Counted from the first letter of the stretch, positions 17,503-27,032 are shown. The stretch: DNA of 64,000 nucleotides from Aureimonas altamirensis (GCF_001463885.1 NZ_BBWQ01000025.1:62001-126000); one strand, 5' to 3'. Program-made: numbers and translations. The notes: generated by a model not told the origin, from the sequence alone.

Positions 17503-20500
17503 CTATCGGCGTGCAGAGGCGCGGCTTCCCCGGTGCGAGCCGGGGTCCGGGCGGCGAACCTCGTCGGCGCGGGCCAGTGCCGCGCCAAGCGCAGCTGCCG
17601 CTTCGGCGACCTCGTCCGAACGCGGCATCGGCGCACGGTGATCCGGCCGGTGGTTGCGTAGCGGACTTTTGACATGGTCCGTCGGCGCAAGAAGGCGGGC
17701 GCCCTCCAGCCCGCCCCTTGCGATGCGCGCCAGCATGGATGTCAGGTCGACGATCTCTTCCGCCACCACATGGATGACGCCGTGGCTGGCCTGCAACCGG
17801 CCCCGCACTTTCAGGAAGCGTCCGCCCAGCACCACGGCACGATAGGTTTCGAAAACCTTGGGCCAGACGATGACGTTCGAGATTCCGGTCTCGTCTTCCA
17901 GCGTCATGAAGATCACGCCCTTGGCAGAACCTGGCCTTTGCCGGATCAGCACCAGACCGGCCACCGTGATGCGCCGGCCGGAGCGGATATCCGGCAGGCT
18001 CGAATGCGGGGTTACCGCCAGGGCGCGCATATCCCCCCGCAGGAAGGATATGGGGTGCGCCTTGAGCGACATGGACAGGAACCGATAATCGTTCACGACC
18101 TCCTCGCCCGGCGGCATCGGCGGCAGGTTCGCTTCCGGCTCCCGATGCAGATCCTGCGTCGATGCAACCGCAAACAGCGGCAGGTGCTCGGCTGCCCCGC
18201 CGGCATCCAAAGCCTCGGCGGCCCATAGGGCATCGCGCCTGGAAAGCCCGAGCGCGGCGAAGGCATCGGCGTCCGCCAGCCGCGCCACGACCGCACGGGC
18301 AAATCCCGTGCGCAGCCAGACATCCCGTACGGAATCGAAGGGGCGTTGCCGGCGCACCTCCACAAGATGCCTCATCTGCTTTTCGGACAGGCCCTTTACC
18401 TGCCGAAAGCCCAGCCGCACCGCATGGCGGGTGCGGATATGAGGCGCCATGTCCAGATTGCGGCGCGCCATGCGCGTCGCGTCGAATGCGGCTTCCTCCA
18501 GCCCGTTGTCCCAATCGGACGCGTTGATGCAGACGGGGCGCACCTCCACCCCGTGCTCGCGTGCATCGCGCACGATCTGCGCCGGCGCGTAGAACCCCAT
18601 GGGCTGGGCGTTGAGCAGGCAGGCTGCGAAGACATCCGGATAATAGCACTTCAACCATGCCGAATCGTAGACGAGCACGGCGAAGGAAGCCGCATGGCTT
18701 TCGGGAAAGCCGTATTCGCCAAAGCCCTCGATCTGCCGGAAGCATCGGGCGGCAAACTCCGCATCGTAGCCGTTCTCGACCATGCCGCCGATCATCTTGT
18801 CGCGGAAGTCCTGCACCTTGCCCGTGCGCTTGAAGGTGGCCATGGCGCGCCGCAGCTCATCGGCTTCGGAGCCGGAGAAATTGGCGGCCACCATGGCAAT
18901 CTGCATGGCCTGCTCCTGGAACAGCGGCACGCCGAGTGTCCGCCCGAGAACGTCCTTCAATTCCGGCTTCTGGTAATTCACATCCTCCAGCTTCATACGC
19001 CGCCGCAGATAGGGGTGCACCATGTCTCCCTGGATGGGGCCGGGGCGCACGATGGCGACCTGGATGACGAGGTCGTAGAACTCCTTGGGCTTGAGCTTGG
19101 GCAGCATCGACATCTGCGCCCGACTTTCGATCTGGAACACGCCCAGCGTGTCGGCGCGCTCCATCATCTTCCAGACCGGCCCGCTCTCCTCCTCTTTGGG
19201 CAGGACACCCAATCGAAGAGGCGCATGACCGCCGAAATCCTCGGCATAATGCGCGCCCAGCATGGCGAAGCCGCGCTGAAGGCAGCTCAGCATGCCGAGC
19301 GCCAGAATATCGATCTTCAGGATGCCGATCTCTTCCAGATCGTCCTTGTCCCACTCCACGATGATCCGGTTCTTGTCACCCGTGTTCAGGACGGGGACCG
19401 TCTCGTCCACCCTGCCCCGTGTCAGCACGAAGCCGCCGACATGCTGCGAGAGATGACGCGGAAAGCCGGCAAGCTCATGCGCGAAGTGCAGGACATTGGC
19501 CGTGGTGGGGTCGGCATCGCTGAGACCGGCCGCACGTGCCTCCCAGGCGCCCAGGGCCGAATGCGACGTACCCCAGACGGAGGCGGACAGCGCCCCGACC
19601 GCATCTTCCGACAGGCCGAAGGCCTTGCCGACCTCGCGCGCGGCGGACCGTGAGCGATAGGAAATCACCGTCGCGGCAATGGCTGCCTTGTCCCGCCCGT
19701 ATGTCTCGTAGATCCAGTTGATGATGTCATCGCGCTTTTCATGCTCGAAATCGATGTCGATATCCGGCGGCTCGTCCCGCTCCAGGGAGATGAAGCGCTC
19801 GAACAACAGGTTGCCGCGCTCCGGGTCGACCGACGTTATGCCGAGGCAGTAGCAGATTGTGGAGTTGGCGGCCGATCCGCGCCCCTGACACAATATGCCC
19901 ATGTCGCGGGCAGCCATGACGATGCGGTGCACCGTCAGGAAATACGGCTCGTATTCCTTCTGCTCGATGATCGACAGTTCTCTCTCGATCTCGTGGCGGA
20001 CCTTGTGGGGGATTCCGGCCGGAAAAAGCCTGTTGGCCCCATCATAGGCGAGATGGCGCAATTCGGCCGCCGGCGAGCGCGTCAGGGTAAGCCCTTCATC
20101 CGGATACTCGTACTGCAATGTCTTCAGGTTGAAGTTCAGCCCCGCAAAGAAGCGCCGGCTTTCCACCACCGCCTGCGGATGGTCCCGGAACAGAAACTCC
20201 ATGTCCGCCGTGCCGCGCAGATGGCGCTCGGCATTGCGCGCCAAGGCAAGCCCGGCCCGGGAAAGCGGAACATGCGTCCGGATGGCCGTGACGACATCGG
20301 CCAGCATCCGCCTTTCCCGCACATGGTAGAGGACGTCGTTGGTGGCCAGCATGGGCACGCCGGCCCGCGCCGCCAGACTGCTCGCACGGGCGAGGAAACG
20401 TCTGTCGCGCCCATCCTGCCGGGCCGCGGCTGCCAGCCAGACGCGGCCGGGTGCGGCCTCGCGCAGCTTTACCAGCGCCTGCACCGAACCATCGGCGACA

Positions 20501-20955
20501 CCGGCCCACAAGGCGCCGGCCAGCGTCTGCGGACACAGCATCGCGAACCGGCAGTGCCCGCTCCATGACAGGAGATCGCCGAGCTCCAGATGGCATTCCC
20601 CCTTGTCGGCGCGCAGATTTCCCAAACTGATAAGCCGGCAAATATTTCCCCAGCCTTCCCTGTCTTCGGGATAGGCGAGGATATCCGGCGTATCGTCGGC
20701 GAACACCAGCCGTACCCCGGGTCGAAAGGCGAAACCGCAATCGCGCGCAGCCTGCAGGGCTCTGACCACCCCTGCCACGCTGTTCCTGTCGGCAAGGCCC
20801 ATGCCTCCCAGGCCGAGCATCCGTGCGGTGAGGACAAGCTCCTGCGGCGAGGAGGCCCCCCGCAGAAACGAGAAACTCGACTGGACGCCGATCTCGCAGA
20901 AGCCTTCGCCCATGGGCCGGAAGGCAGCCGCTATCTTGTCGGCGTCCTTCATCAT
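17503..20955 (-). CDS. dnaE2: Error-prone DNA polymerase III alpha-like subunit DnaE2 (ImuC)
   Basis: Catalytic polymerase of the ImuA-ImuB-DnaE2 translesion mutasome, used for damage-induced mutagenesis. The 1150-aa protein has an N-terminal PHP domain (IGVQSSFSFLRGASSP), the polymerase palm with catalytic aspartates D398, D400 and D402 in PDIDIDFEHE, the fingers and helix-hairpin-helix regions, and a C-terminal OB fold (ITVAGLVLIRQRPGSAKGV). It ends without the replicative DnaE tail. Its ATG at 20955 overlaps the imuB stop by four bases. Expression should follow the SOS box upstream of imuA. Confidence 0.95.
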   Translation of the reverse strand: MMKDADKIAAAFRPMGEGFCEIGVQSSFSFLRGASSPQELVLTARMLGLGGMGLADRNSVAGVVRALQAARDCGFAFRPGVRLVFADDTPDILAYPEDREGWGNICRLISLGNLRADKGECHLELGDLLSWSGHCRFAMLCPQTLAGALWAGVADGSVQALVKLREAAPGRVWLAAAARQDGRDRRFLARASSLAARAGVPMLATNDVLYHVRERRMLADVVTAIRTHVPLSRAGLALARNAERHLRGTADMEFLFRDHPQAVVESRRFFAGLNFNLKTLQYEYPDEGLTLTRSPAAELRHLAYDGANRLFPAGIPHKVRHEIERELSIIEQKEYEPYFLTVHRIVMAARDMGILCQGRGSAANSTICYCLGITSVDPERGNLLFERFISLERDEPPDIDIDFEHEKRDDIINWIYETYGRDKAAIAATVISYRSRSAAREVGKAFGLSEDAVGALSASVWGTSHSALGAWEARAAGLSDADPTTANVLHFAHELAGFPRHLSQHVGGFVLTRGRVDETVPVLNTGDKNRIIVEWDKDDLEEIGILKIDILALGMLSCLQRGFAMLGAHYAEDFGGHAPLRLGVLPKEEESGPVWKMMERADTLGVFQIESRAQMSMLPKLKPKEFYDLVIQVAIVRPGPIQGDMVHPYLRRRMKLEDVNYQKPELKDVLGRTLGVPLFQEQAMQIAMVAANFSGSEADELRRAMATFKRTGKVQDFRDKMIGGMVENGYDAEFAARCFRQIEGFGEYGFPESHAASFAVLVYDSAWLKCYYPDVFAACLLNAQPMGFYAPAQIVRDAREHGVEVRPVCINASDWDNGLEEAAFDATRMARRNLDMAPHIRTRHAVRLGFRQVKGLSEKQMRHLVEVRRQRPFDSVRDVWLRTGFARAVVARLADADAFAALGLSRRDALWAAEALDAGGAAEHLPLFAVASTQDLHREPEANLPPMPPGEEVVNDYRFLSMSLKAHPISFLRGDMRALAVTPHSSLPDIRSGRRITVAGLVLIRQRPGSAKGVIFMTLEDETGISNVIVWPKVFETYRAVVLGGRFLKVRGRLQASHGVIHVVAEEIVDLTSMLARIARGGLEGARLLAPTDHVKSPLRNHRPDHRAPMPRSDEVAEAAAALGAALARADEVRRPDPGSHRGSRASARR

Positions 20956-22685
20956 GGGAATATGCCGTGCAGGAACCAGCGGGCAGGCCGCATGTCGGCC
21001 AGGCCCTCGCGGAACATCCAGTAGCGCCGTCCCGCATCGTCCTCGATGCGGAAGTAATCGCGGAACAGACCGGGGGTGGCGGTGGTGACGTCGTCATGCC
21101 ACCATTCCGGCTCGATCCGCTCCGGACCTTCGAGGCGCAGCACCCGGTGCGCCGCCCGCCGCCAGACGAACCGGATCGGCTCTCCCTCGGGCAGGACGGA
21201 GATGGCCTCGACCGGTTCGGGCGGGTCCAGAATGCGTAAGGGACGCGGCAGACTCTCCATTGCGGTATCCGTGGCGGCGGCGGTACCGGAAAACCCGGCC
21301 ACCAGGGCCTGCGCCTTTTCCGGCCAATGCGAAGCCACGTCCTGGAGCGACTGGACGGCCCCGGGGCCCAGCCGCGCCGTCAGCCTGTCCACCAGCGTCA
21401 CCATCCTTTCGGCCGTCACGCCGCTTGCCAGGAAGTTGGACTGGTCGTCGTCAAGCACATCCATGGACAAGACGGACAGGCGCAGGAGGTCGTAGCCGTA
21501 GCCGGCATCGCGTTCGTCGCCGATGGCCTTGAGACGCTCGCAGAACAGGCGGCGAATGGAGGCCGGGTCCCGCATGGGGCGTGCGGTGGCAAGCGCGATG
21601 CGCTCGACCACGCCATCGACACGAAACAATGACAGTTCGAGCTGGCGCACCCCCTGCCCCAGACGCTCGAGATCCGGCTTCAGGCGTTGGGCCAGATGCA
21701 GGATGAGATTCTCGATATCCTCCACCCGCCCGATCGGCTCGAACAGGCGCCGCTCATGAATAAGGGCCGGCACCGGGCGTCGCGGGTTCAAGGGGCGGGT
21801 ACTGCGGCCGATCGCAAAATCCAGCTGCTCCATGAAGGCCGCGCCGAAGCGGCGCCCGAGAGAGGCACGCGGCATGGACAGCAATTCGCCGACGCGGCGC
21901 AGGCCCAGCCTGTCCAGCGTCGCCGACAATGCCGGCTCGAAACGCAGCGCGCGGCAGGGCAAGGGCGCCAGAAGGCCGACTTCTTCGCCGGGCCTCGTCA
22001 CCGTCCCCGGAGCATGGACGGCCAGCGCCGCAGCCGGCCCGGCAGAGGACGCGATGGCCAACCCGGCAGCCAGGCCCTGCCCTTCCATGCGTTGGGCAAG
22101 GTCGCGCATCAGGCCGTCCTCGCCGCCGAACAGATGCGCGCAGCCGGAAATGTCCAGAAACAGCCCCGCCAGCCCATCCAGCGCAACCAGCGGCGTATAG
22201 CGATCGCACCAATCCGCGATCGCGGCCAGCAACCCGGCATCCGCGCCCCTGTCCATTTCCTCGTATCGGACAAAGGGGAAGCGGGCGCGCGCCTCTGCCA
22301 GCGACAGGCCCGGCACCAGCCCCGCCAGGCGGGCGCGCTCGCATGCCGCCCGGATGCGCATGAGGCCGCCATCCTTGTCGTAGAGCGCCAGCGGCTGGAG
22401 TTCGTCCGTCGCGCCCTGCCATGCAGGATGCCGGGCCTCGGCCGCCAGGCCACCACCGCGCGGCGCGCGATGGGCGCTGCCCGATGCCTCGCGGAACAGA
22501 CCCGCCGTTGCGGCAGCCTCGGGTGCGAGGCTTCCCGCAACTGGCGAATCAGGCGCGGCGCCGCCGTGCAAGGGAAACGTCCGGCGCCAGGACCGGCCAA
22601 GGCTTTTGCGAAACAGCCTGTCTGTCGACAGATGCGGCAGGCACACGGCCAGAATTCTGCTCGGCGGCGGTGAAATGACGCTCAT
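20952..22685 (-). CDS. imuB: Y-family polymerase-like mutasome protein ImuB
   Basis: ImuB resembles Y-family polymerases but acts as a non-catalytic hub that binds the beta clamp, ImuA and DnaE2. The 577-aa protein begins MSVISPPPSR followed by the conserved ILAVCLPHLSTDRLFR strand, which fixes the start at 22685. After a 60-residue linker it continues with the palm/fingers-like part and little-finger region, ending with a tail used for partner contacts. Starting here, the coding sequence overlaps the end of imuA by 137 bases in another frame, unusually long for this operon. It overlaps dnaE2 by four bases. Confidence 0.88.
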   Translation of the reverse strand: MSVISPPPSRILAVCLPHLSTDRLFRKSLGRSWRRTFPLHGGAAPDSPVAGSLAPEAAATAGLFREASGSAHRAPRGGGLAAEARHPAWQGATDELQPLALYDKDGGLMRIRAACERARLAGLVPGLSLAEARARFPFVRYEEMDRGADAGLLAAIADWCDRYTPLVALDGLAGLFLDISGCAHLFGGEDGLMRDLAQRMEGQGLAAGLAIASSAGPAAALAVHAPGTVTRPGEEVGLLAPLPCRALRFEPALSATLDRLGLRRVGELLSMPRASLGRRFGAAFMEQLDFAIGRSTRPLNPRRPVPALIHERRLFEPIGRVEDIENLILHLAQRLKPDLERLGQGVRQLELSLFRVDGVVERIALATARPMRDPASIRRLFCERLKAIGDERDAGYGYDLLRLSVLSMDVLDDDQSNFLASGVTAERMVTLVDRLTARLGPGAVQSLQDVASHWPEKAQALVAGFSGTAAATDTAMESLPRPLRILDPPEPVEAISVLPEGEPIRFVWRRAAHRVLRLEGPERIEPEWWHDDVTTATPGLFRDYFRIEDDAGRRYWMFREGLADMRPARWFLHGIFP

Positions 22686-23454
22686 CCTGGTTCCACTCCA
22701 GTCGAAATCTGCCGGGCCGGCCCGACGCCGATTTTTCCACCGCGACATCGAAGGCAGGCTGCCCGACGAGCCGGCCGATATGGGAAAGGTCCGGTACGGC
22801 CCCTGCGGCGGCAGGGGCAATTTGCAGGCGCAACGGGGCCGCGGTGGCTTCCGGCTGCCCGGCCTGCCGCAACAGCACCAGCGGAAGGCCGCTTGCACGG
22901 GCCCGCACATGCAGCCGCCGTGTGCCTTCCAGGCCCAGAAGATGCGGGTTGCCGGACACTTCGAGCACGACCAGCGCCGCACCACCCGAACCGGCCGCCT
23001 CCTCCGCTGCCCAAAGGGCCTCCTGCAACCGCCGCGTATGCACCAGAAGCAGGGAGGACGGGTCCAGCCCGAATGTCCGCAGGCCGGGCGCATAGAAGAC
23101 GCCCAGCTCTGCCTTGACGTGCCGTTCGCTGATCCACAGCAAGGGACGCTCGGCCGAAGCGCCGCACAGGCTGGCCACCCCGGCCAGGAAGCCCGCCCCG
23201 CCACCGCCACCGCGCGGTTCGGCAAGGCGGATCTCGGTCAGCGCTGCCGATGGAAAGCCGCCTCCAAGCACCCTGTCTGCCGAATCGACGCGCAGCGGCA
23301 CGAATTGCCCGCCGGACACCGCTTCGCTTTCGGAATTCAGCGCCGGCGACGCCTTCTCCAGACGAGCGATCCGATGCCGCAATTCCGCCAGTTGCCGGGC
23401 TTTGTCCGGCAATGACGGTTGCATCTCGGCAGATGGGTCGCATCGCCGCTCCAT
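22549..23454 (-). CDS. imuA: Mutasome protein ImuA (SulA/RecA-like)
   Basis: First gene of the SOS mutagenesis operon. ImuA is a RecA-fold relative that binds ImuB and is needed for induced mutagenesis. The 301-aa product has a coiled N-terminus (ARQLAELRHRIARLEK), the RLDSADRVLGGGF-type nucleotide-binding entry with a glycine-rich stretch, and the GRFRLEWNQD strand near its end. The last 45 residues lie where the gene overlaps imuB and look like frame-shifted imuB sequence, so the conserved part probably ends near residue 255. The ATG at 23454 has GGAG six bases upstream; an ATG at 23424 is also possible. A LexA box lies 18 bases upstream. Confidence 0.88.
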   Translation of the reverse strand: MERRCDPSAEMQPSLPDKARQLAELRHRIARLEKASPALNSESEAVSGGQFVPLRVDSADRVLGGGFPSAALTEIRLAEPRGGGGGAGFLAGVASLCGASAERPLLWISERHVKAELGVFYAPGLRTFGLDPSSLLLVHTRRLQEALWAAEEAAGSGGAALVVLEVSGNPHLLGLEGTRRLHVRARASGLPLVLLRQAGQPEATAAPLRLQIAPAAAGAVPDLSHIGRLVGQPAFDVAVEKSASGRPGRFRLEWNQDERHFTAAEQNSGRVPAASVDRQAVSQKPWPVLAPDVSLARRRRA

Positions 23455-23472
23455 AGGGGCTCCAAGGGTTTT

Positions 23473-23487
23473 GTTCCTGTTATGTTC
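23473..23487 (-). promoter_or_regulatory. LexA (SOS) box of the imuA-imuB-dnaE2 operon
   Basis: GTTC at 23473-23476 and GTTC at 23484-23487 are separated by exactly seven bases. This matches the alphaproteobacterial LexA direct repeat GTTC-N7-GTTC (GAAC-N7-GAAC on the coding strand of imuA). It lies 18 bases upstream of the imuA start and so should place the mutasome under DNA-damage control. It is also upstream of the divergent metallopeptidase gene, but over 110 bases from that start. Confidence 0.85.
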
Positions 23488-23599
23488 TTATGGATTCCAG
23501 AGCCCCGACGCAGAGTCAAGAGAACGCCGGATGGATGGCGACGGGCCGATGCTTCGTCTAAAAGAGCGGCAGGCGGTATCCTGCGGAGGCTTTGAGGGG

Positions 23600-24022
23600 A
23601 TGGGACAACTTGACCATGGCGACGACTGGTCGCGGCGCATGGCGCCCAGCCTGGACGAAATCGAGCAGCTTGCCATCGATGCCTATGCCGGCCTTCCGGC
23701 GGAATTTCGCGCCTTATGCGGCGATATCCGATTCCATGTCGCCGACTTTCCGGAAGATGACGTCGTGGCGGAGATGAGCCTCGAATCCCCCTTCGACATT
23801 CTCGGCCTGTTCGAGGGGCGCGCCGTCGCAGCGGCCGCCACGGAGATGACGGGCGAAATGCCCAACCGCATCCTGCTGTATCGCCGGCCCATACTCGACT
23901 ACTGGGCCGAGCACGAGGAAACGCTGGGCATGCTTGTCAGCCACGTGCTGATCCACGAGATCGGCCATCATTTCGGCCTGTCCGACGACGATATGGAAGC
24001 GCTGGAAGCCGCGGCCGACTGA
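23600..24022 (+). CDS. Zincin-like metallopeptidase family protein (DUF1025/COG3824 type)
   Basis: A 140-aa cytosolic protein with the zinc-protease signature HEIGHHFGLSDDD: H119, E120 and H123, with D129 as probable third ligand. The preceding body (APSLDEIEQLAIDAYAGLPAEFR) is the conserved N-terminus of this small family. Substrate and role are unknown. The ATG at 23600 was chosen because GGAGG lies 10 bases upstream and homologues of this family start close to the W-x-x-R-x-AP segment; an ATG at 23532 would add 23 residues with no family resemblance. It is divergent from imuA and convergent with the DUF1737 gene. Confidence 0.8.
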   Translation: MGQLDHGDDWSRRMAPSLDEIEQLAIDAYAGLPAEFRALCGDIRFHVADFPEDDVVAEMSLESPFDILGLFEGRAVAAAATEMTGEMPNRILLYRRPILDYWAEHEETLGMLVSHVLIHEIGHHFGLSDDDMEALEAAAD

Positions 24023-24037
24023 CGCCGGCCCGCCGGC

Positions 24038-24244
24038 CTACTGTTCGCCGAGCTTCATCGACGGATCGTAATCCTTGCCGTCGACCACCTTGGTGACGGG
24101 CTGGGCGCATTTCATGACGCCTTCTGCCGCGTCGAAGGCATAGGCGGGGCTGCCGGCCAGCTCCCACCCCTTTGACAGGGCAAGGGAAACCTTGTGGCAG
24201 AAGGCGGCGTCGTCGACGCCTGTCAGCAGACGATAAAGCTTCAT
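24038..24244 (-). CDS. DUF1737 domain-containing small protein
   Basis: A 68-aa protein (starts MKLYRLLTGVDDAAFCHKVS) that fits the DUF1737 family: short, with the conserved LSKGWELAGSPAYAFD core and a KCAQPVTK strand. Members are small and of unknown function. Its start overlaps the stop of the upstream citrate-lyase-family gene by four bases (ATGA), so the two are one transcript and translationally coupled. Confidence 0.75.
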   Translation of the reverse strand: MKLYRLLTGVDDAAFCHKVSLALSKGWELAGSPAYAFDAAEGVMKCAQPVTKVVDGKDYDPSMKLGEQ

Positions 24245-25125
24245 GACCTGTCCTTCGGATTGGGGATCGATTCGGCGATGTCGAGGAGCCGCCGTGCGTC
24301 GGCGAGATGCAGCCGCTCCACCATCCGCCCGCCGATGCCGATAACGCCACGGCCAGAATTGGCCGGGTCGTCGAAGGCGGCGACGATGTCACGCGCGGCT
24401 TCCACCTCTTCGGCGGTGGGGCCGAAGGCGGCGTTGGCACGCTCCACCTGCGAGGGGTGGATCAGCGTCTTGCCATCGAAGCCCATGCGCCGGCCGGCGG
24501 CGCATTCGGCGGCGAAACCTTCGGCATCCCGGAAATCGTTGTAGACGCCATCCAGCACGGGAATGCCGTAGGCCCGCGCGGCCAGCACGATCTGGGCCAG
24601 CCAGGGGATGAGTTCGGGCCGGCCGGCGGAAGGGCGCAGTCGGCCGGCGGCGACGATGTCGTTCGGCCCGGCAATGAGCGCCCCCAGCGGATAGGCCATC
24701 CGCACGGCGGCGATCGCGCCCGCATTCAGGATGCCGAGCGGCGTTTCCACCATCGCCCACACCTGCAGGGCCGGCGGGGCGTCCGTCTGCTCCAGCGCCG
24801 CCGACACATCGAGGAGATCGGCGGCCCTATCCACTTTCGGCACCAGGATCGCATCCGCATGCGCGCCGCGCGCCATCAAAAGATCTTCGGTGCCTTCCGG
24901 CGTCGCCAGCGGGTTGATGCGCACCACCCGCATGGCGCTGCCCCGGGGCGTCGCCAGATGATCGCGCAGGCGCTCTCGTGCCTCGGCCTTTTCTTCCGGT
25001 GCTGCGGAATCCTCCAGATCGAAGATCAGCGCATCGGCGTCGAAATCGGCGCTGCGCGCCAGCGCGCGGCCGTTTGCGGCGGGCACGAACAAGGCGGATC
25101 TCAGAAAGCGCGGTGTCTGTGTCAT
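24241..25125 (-). CDS. HpcH/HpaI aldolase / citrate lyase beta-like (CoA-ester lyase) family protein
   Basis: A 294-aa TIM-barrel protein of the CitE / malyl-CoA lyase superfamily. It shows RSALFVPAAN at the start, the metal-ligand region DADALIFDLEDS, the VPKV strand, VWAMVETPLGILNA with the second acidic ligand, and GFDGKTLIHPSQV near the end. Such enzymes cleave or form C-C bonds in malyl-, citramalyl- or related acyl-CoA esters; the substrate here cannot be told. The start ATG at 25125 precedes the conserved beginning; the frame upstream is antisense to leuD. It is co-transcribed with the DUF1737 gene and divergent from leuD. Confidence 0.82.
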   Translation of the reverse strand: MTQTPRFLRSALFVPAANGRALARSADFDADALIFDLEDSAAPEEKAEARERLRDHLATPRGSAMRVVRINPLATPEGTEDLLMARGAHADAILVPKVDRAADLLDVSAALEQTDAPPALQVWAMVETPLGILNAGAIAAVRMAYPLGALIAGPNDIVAAGRLRPSAGRPELIPWLAQIVLAARAYGIPVLDGVYNDFRDAEGFAAECAAGRRMGFDGKTLIHPSQVERANAAFGPTAEEVEAARDIVAAFDDPANSGRGVIGIGGRMVERLHLADARRLLDIAESIPNPKDRS

Positions 25126-25165
25126 CCCTGCTTCCTGCCAAATGCCGCCGGATGCCGCAATGGTT

Positions 25166-25192
25166 TTGACCCGCCTGCCACCTTGATATATC
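25166..25192 (+). promoter_or_regulatory. Possible leuD promoter
   Basis: TTGACC at 25166-25171 and TATATC at 25187-25192 resemble sigma-70 elements, but the spacer is only 15 bases, so the call is weak. It lies 39 bases upstream of the leuD start in the gap between two divergent genes. Confidence 0.3.
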
Positions 25193-25230
25193 GGAAAGCG
25201 GAAAAAGCCATGTAGCCGAGGAGACATGCG

Positions 25231-25836
25231 ATGCAGAAGTTCGACACGCTGACGGGCGTTGCCGCCCCGCTGCCCATCGTCAACATCGATACCGACATGA
25301 TCATCCCCAAGGATTACCTGAAGACGATCAAGCGCACGGGTCTCGGCGTCGGCCTTTTCGCCAATATGCGCTACCGCGAGGACGGTTCGCCCGATCCGGA
25401 TTTCGTGCTGAACAAGCCGGCCTACTCCAAGGCCGAGATCCTGATCGCGGGGGACAATTTCGGTTGTGGCTCCTCGCGCGAGCATGCCCCCTGGGCGCTG
25501 CTCGATTTCGGCATACGCTGCGTCATCTCCACGTCCTTCGCCGACATCTTCTACAATAACTGCTTCCAGAACGGCATCCTGCCGATCCGCGTGACCCCGC
25601 AGGAACTGGAAGAGCTTCTCAAGGATGCCGAGAAGGGCTCCAACGCGCGGCTGTCCGTCGATCTCGACACCCAGGAGATCCGCCGGCCGGACGGTCAGGT
25701 GATCCATTTCGACCTGGAGGCATCGCGCAAGCACCGGCTTCTCAACGGTCTCGACGATATCGGCACGACCCTCGAGCGCGCGCCCGGCATTTCGACCTTC
25801 GAGCAGAAGCTCGCCGAAGACCGCCCCTGGGCCTGA
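25231..25836 (+). CDS. leuD: 3-isopropylmalate dehydratase small subunit
   Basis: Small subunit of isopropylmalate isomerase, which with LeuC converts 2- to 3-isopropylmalate in leucine synthesis. The 201-aa length is typical of the proteobacterial long form. The swivel-domain motif [14 protein letters not shown] and the [17 protein letters not shown] substrate-binding loop are intact. GAGGAG lies upstream of the ATG. leuB follows 57 bases later on the same strand; leuC is not in the window, as is common where leuC is separate. Confidence 0.96.
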   Translation: MQKFDTLTGVAAPLPIVNIDTDMIIPKDYLKTIKRTGLGVGLFANMRYREDGSPDPDFVLNKPAYSKAEILIAGDNFGCGSSREHAPWALLDFGIRCVISTSFADIFYNNCFQNGILPIRVTPQELEELLKDAEKGSNARLSVDLDTQEIRRPDGQVIHFDLEASRKHRLLNGLDDIGTTLERAPGISTFEQKLAEDRPWA

Positions 25837-25893
25837 ACGCGTCGGCCCTGCCCGATCTTTCATAATTCCGATTACCGGCCGGAGGACCGCCGC

Positions 25894-27009
25894 ATGACAA
25901 CCCGTAACCTGCTTCTTCTTCCCGGTGACGGGATCGGCCCGGAAACCATGGCCGAGGTGGAGAAGCTGATCGCCCTCATGAACGCGGAAGCGGGCACGGG
26001 TTTCACCATCGAGCGCGGCCTGGTGGGCGGTTCGGCCTACGACGCGCATGGCGTGCCGATCTCCGATGCCGACATGGCGCTGGCCCTGGCCGCGGACGCC
26101 GTCCTGTTCGGCGCCGTGGGCGGTCCGAAATGGGATGGCGTGCCCTACGAGCATCGGCCGGAAGCCGGGCTTCTGCGCCTGCGCAAGGAGCTTGAACTCT
26201 TTGCCAATCTGCGCCCGGCCATCTGCTATCCGGCCCTGGCCGACGCCTCCTCGCTGAAGCGCGAGCTGGTCGACGGGCTCGACATCCTTATCGTGCGGGA
26301 GTTGACCGGCGGCGTCTATTTCGGCGAGCCGAAGGAAATCCGCGATCTGGGCAATGGCCAGAAGCGCGGCATCGACACGCAGGTCTACGATACCTACGAA
26401 ATCGAGCGCATCGCACGCGCCGCCTTCGAGCTGGCGCGCACGCGGCGCGGCAAGGTGACGTCGATGGAAAAGCGCAACGTCATGAAATCCGGCGTCCTAT
26501 GGAACGAGGTCGTCACGGCAACCCATGCCGATTACGCAGACGTGACGCTGGAGCATATGCTGGCCGATGCCGGGGGCATGCAGCTGGTTCGCGCGCCCAA
26601 GCAGTTCGATGTCATCGTGACGGACAACCTCTTCGGCGACATGCTGTCCGATATCGCGGCCATGCTGACGGGCTCGCTCGGCATGCTGCCGTCCGCTTCG
26701 CTCGGCCGGCCGGACGACGCCACAGGACGGCGGCGCGCCATGTACGAGCCGGTACACGGTTCGGCGCCCGATATCGCCGGACGCGGCGTCGCCAACCCCA
26801 TCGCCATGATCGCTTCGTTCGCCATGTGCCTGCGCTATTCCTTCGGCATGGTCGGCGAAGCCGACAAGCTGGAAGCCTCGATCGCGGAAGTGCTGGAAAA
26901 AGGCATCCGCACGGCGGACATCGTTGCCGAAGGCACGCGACAGGTCGGCACGGAAGAGATGGGCGACGCCATCGCAGCGGTCTTCCGCGACAAGCTCGCC
27001 GCCGCCTGA
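25894..27009 (+). CDS. leuB: 3-isopropylmalate dehydrogenase
   Basis: Oxidatively decarboxylates 3-isopropylmalate to 2-oxoisocaproate with NAD in leucine synthesis. The 371-aa protein has the N-terminal [10 protein letters not shown] motif, the substrate-binding [21 protein letters not shown] region, the [12 protein letters not shown] loop, the metal-binding aspartates around [11 protein letters not shown] and the NAD motif [18 protein letters not shown]. The start has GGAGG nine bases upstream. It ends shortly before a strong terminator and probably forms an operon with leuD. Confidence 0.97.
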   Translation: MTTRNLLLLPGDGIGPETMAEVEKLIALMNAEAGTGFTIERGLVGGSAYDAHGVPISDADMALALAADAVLFGAVGGPKWDGVPYEHRPEAGLLRLRKELELFANLRPAICYPALADASSLKRELVDGLDILIVRELTGGVYFGEPKEIRDLGNGQKRGIDTQVYDTYEIERIARAAFELARTRRGKVTSMEKRNVMKSGVLWNEVVTATHADYADVTLEHMLADAGGMQLVRAPKQFDVIVTDNLFGDMLSDIAAMLTGSLGMLPSASLGRPDDATGRRRAMYEPVHGSAPDIAGRGVANPIAMIASFAMCLRYSFGMVGEADKLEASIAEVLEKGIRTADIVAEGTRQVGTEEMGDAIAAVFRDKLAAA

Positions 27010-27032
27010 GGGCGCAAACAAGATCCAAAAGG

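Noticed and set aside
24241-26154. Much longer version of the citrate-lyase-family gene starting inside the region opposite leuB
   Set aside because: The extra 340 residues are antisense to leuD and leuB and carry no domain; the family's N-terminus starts at 25125.
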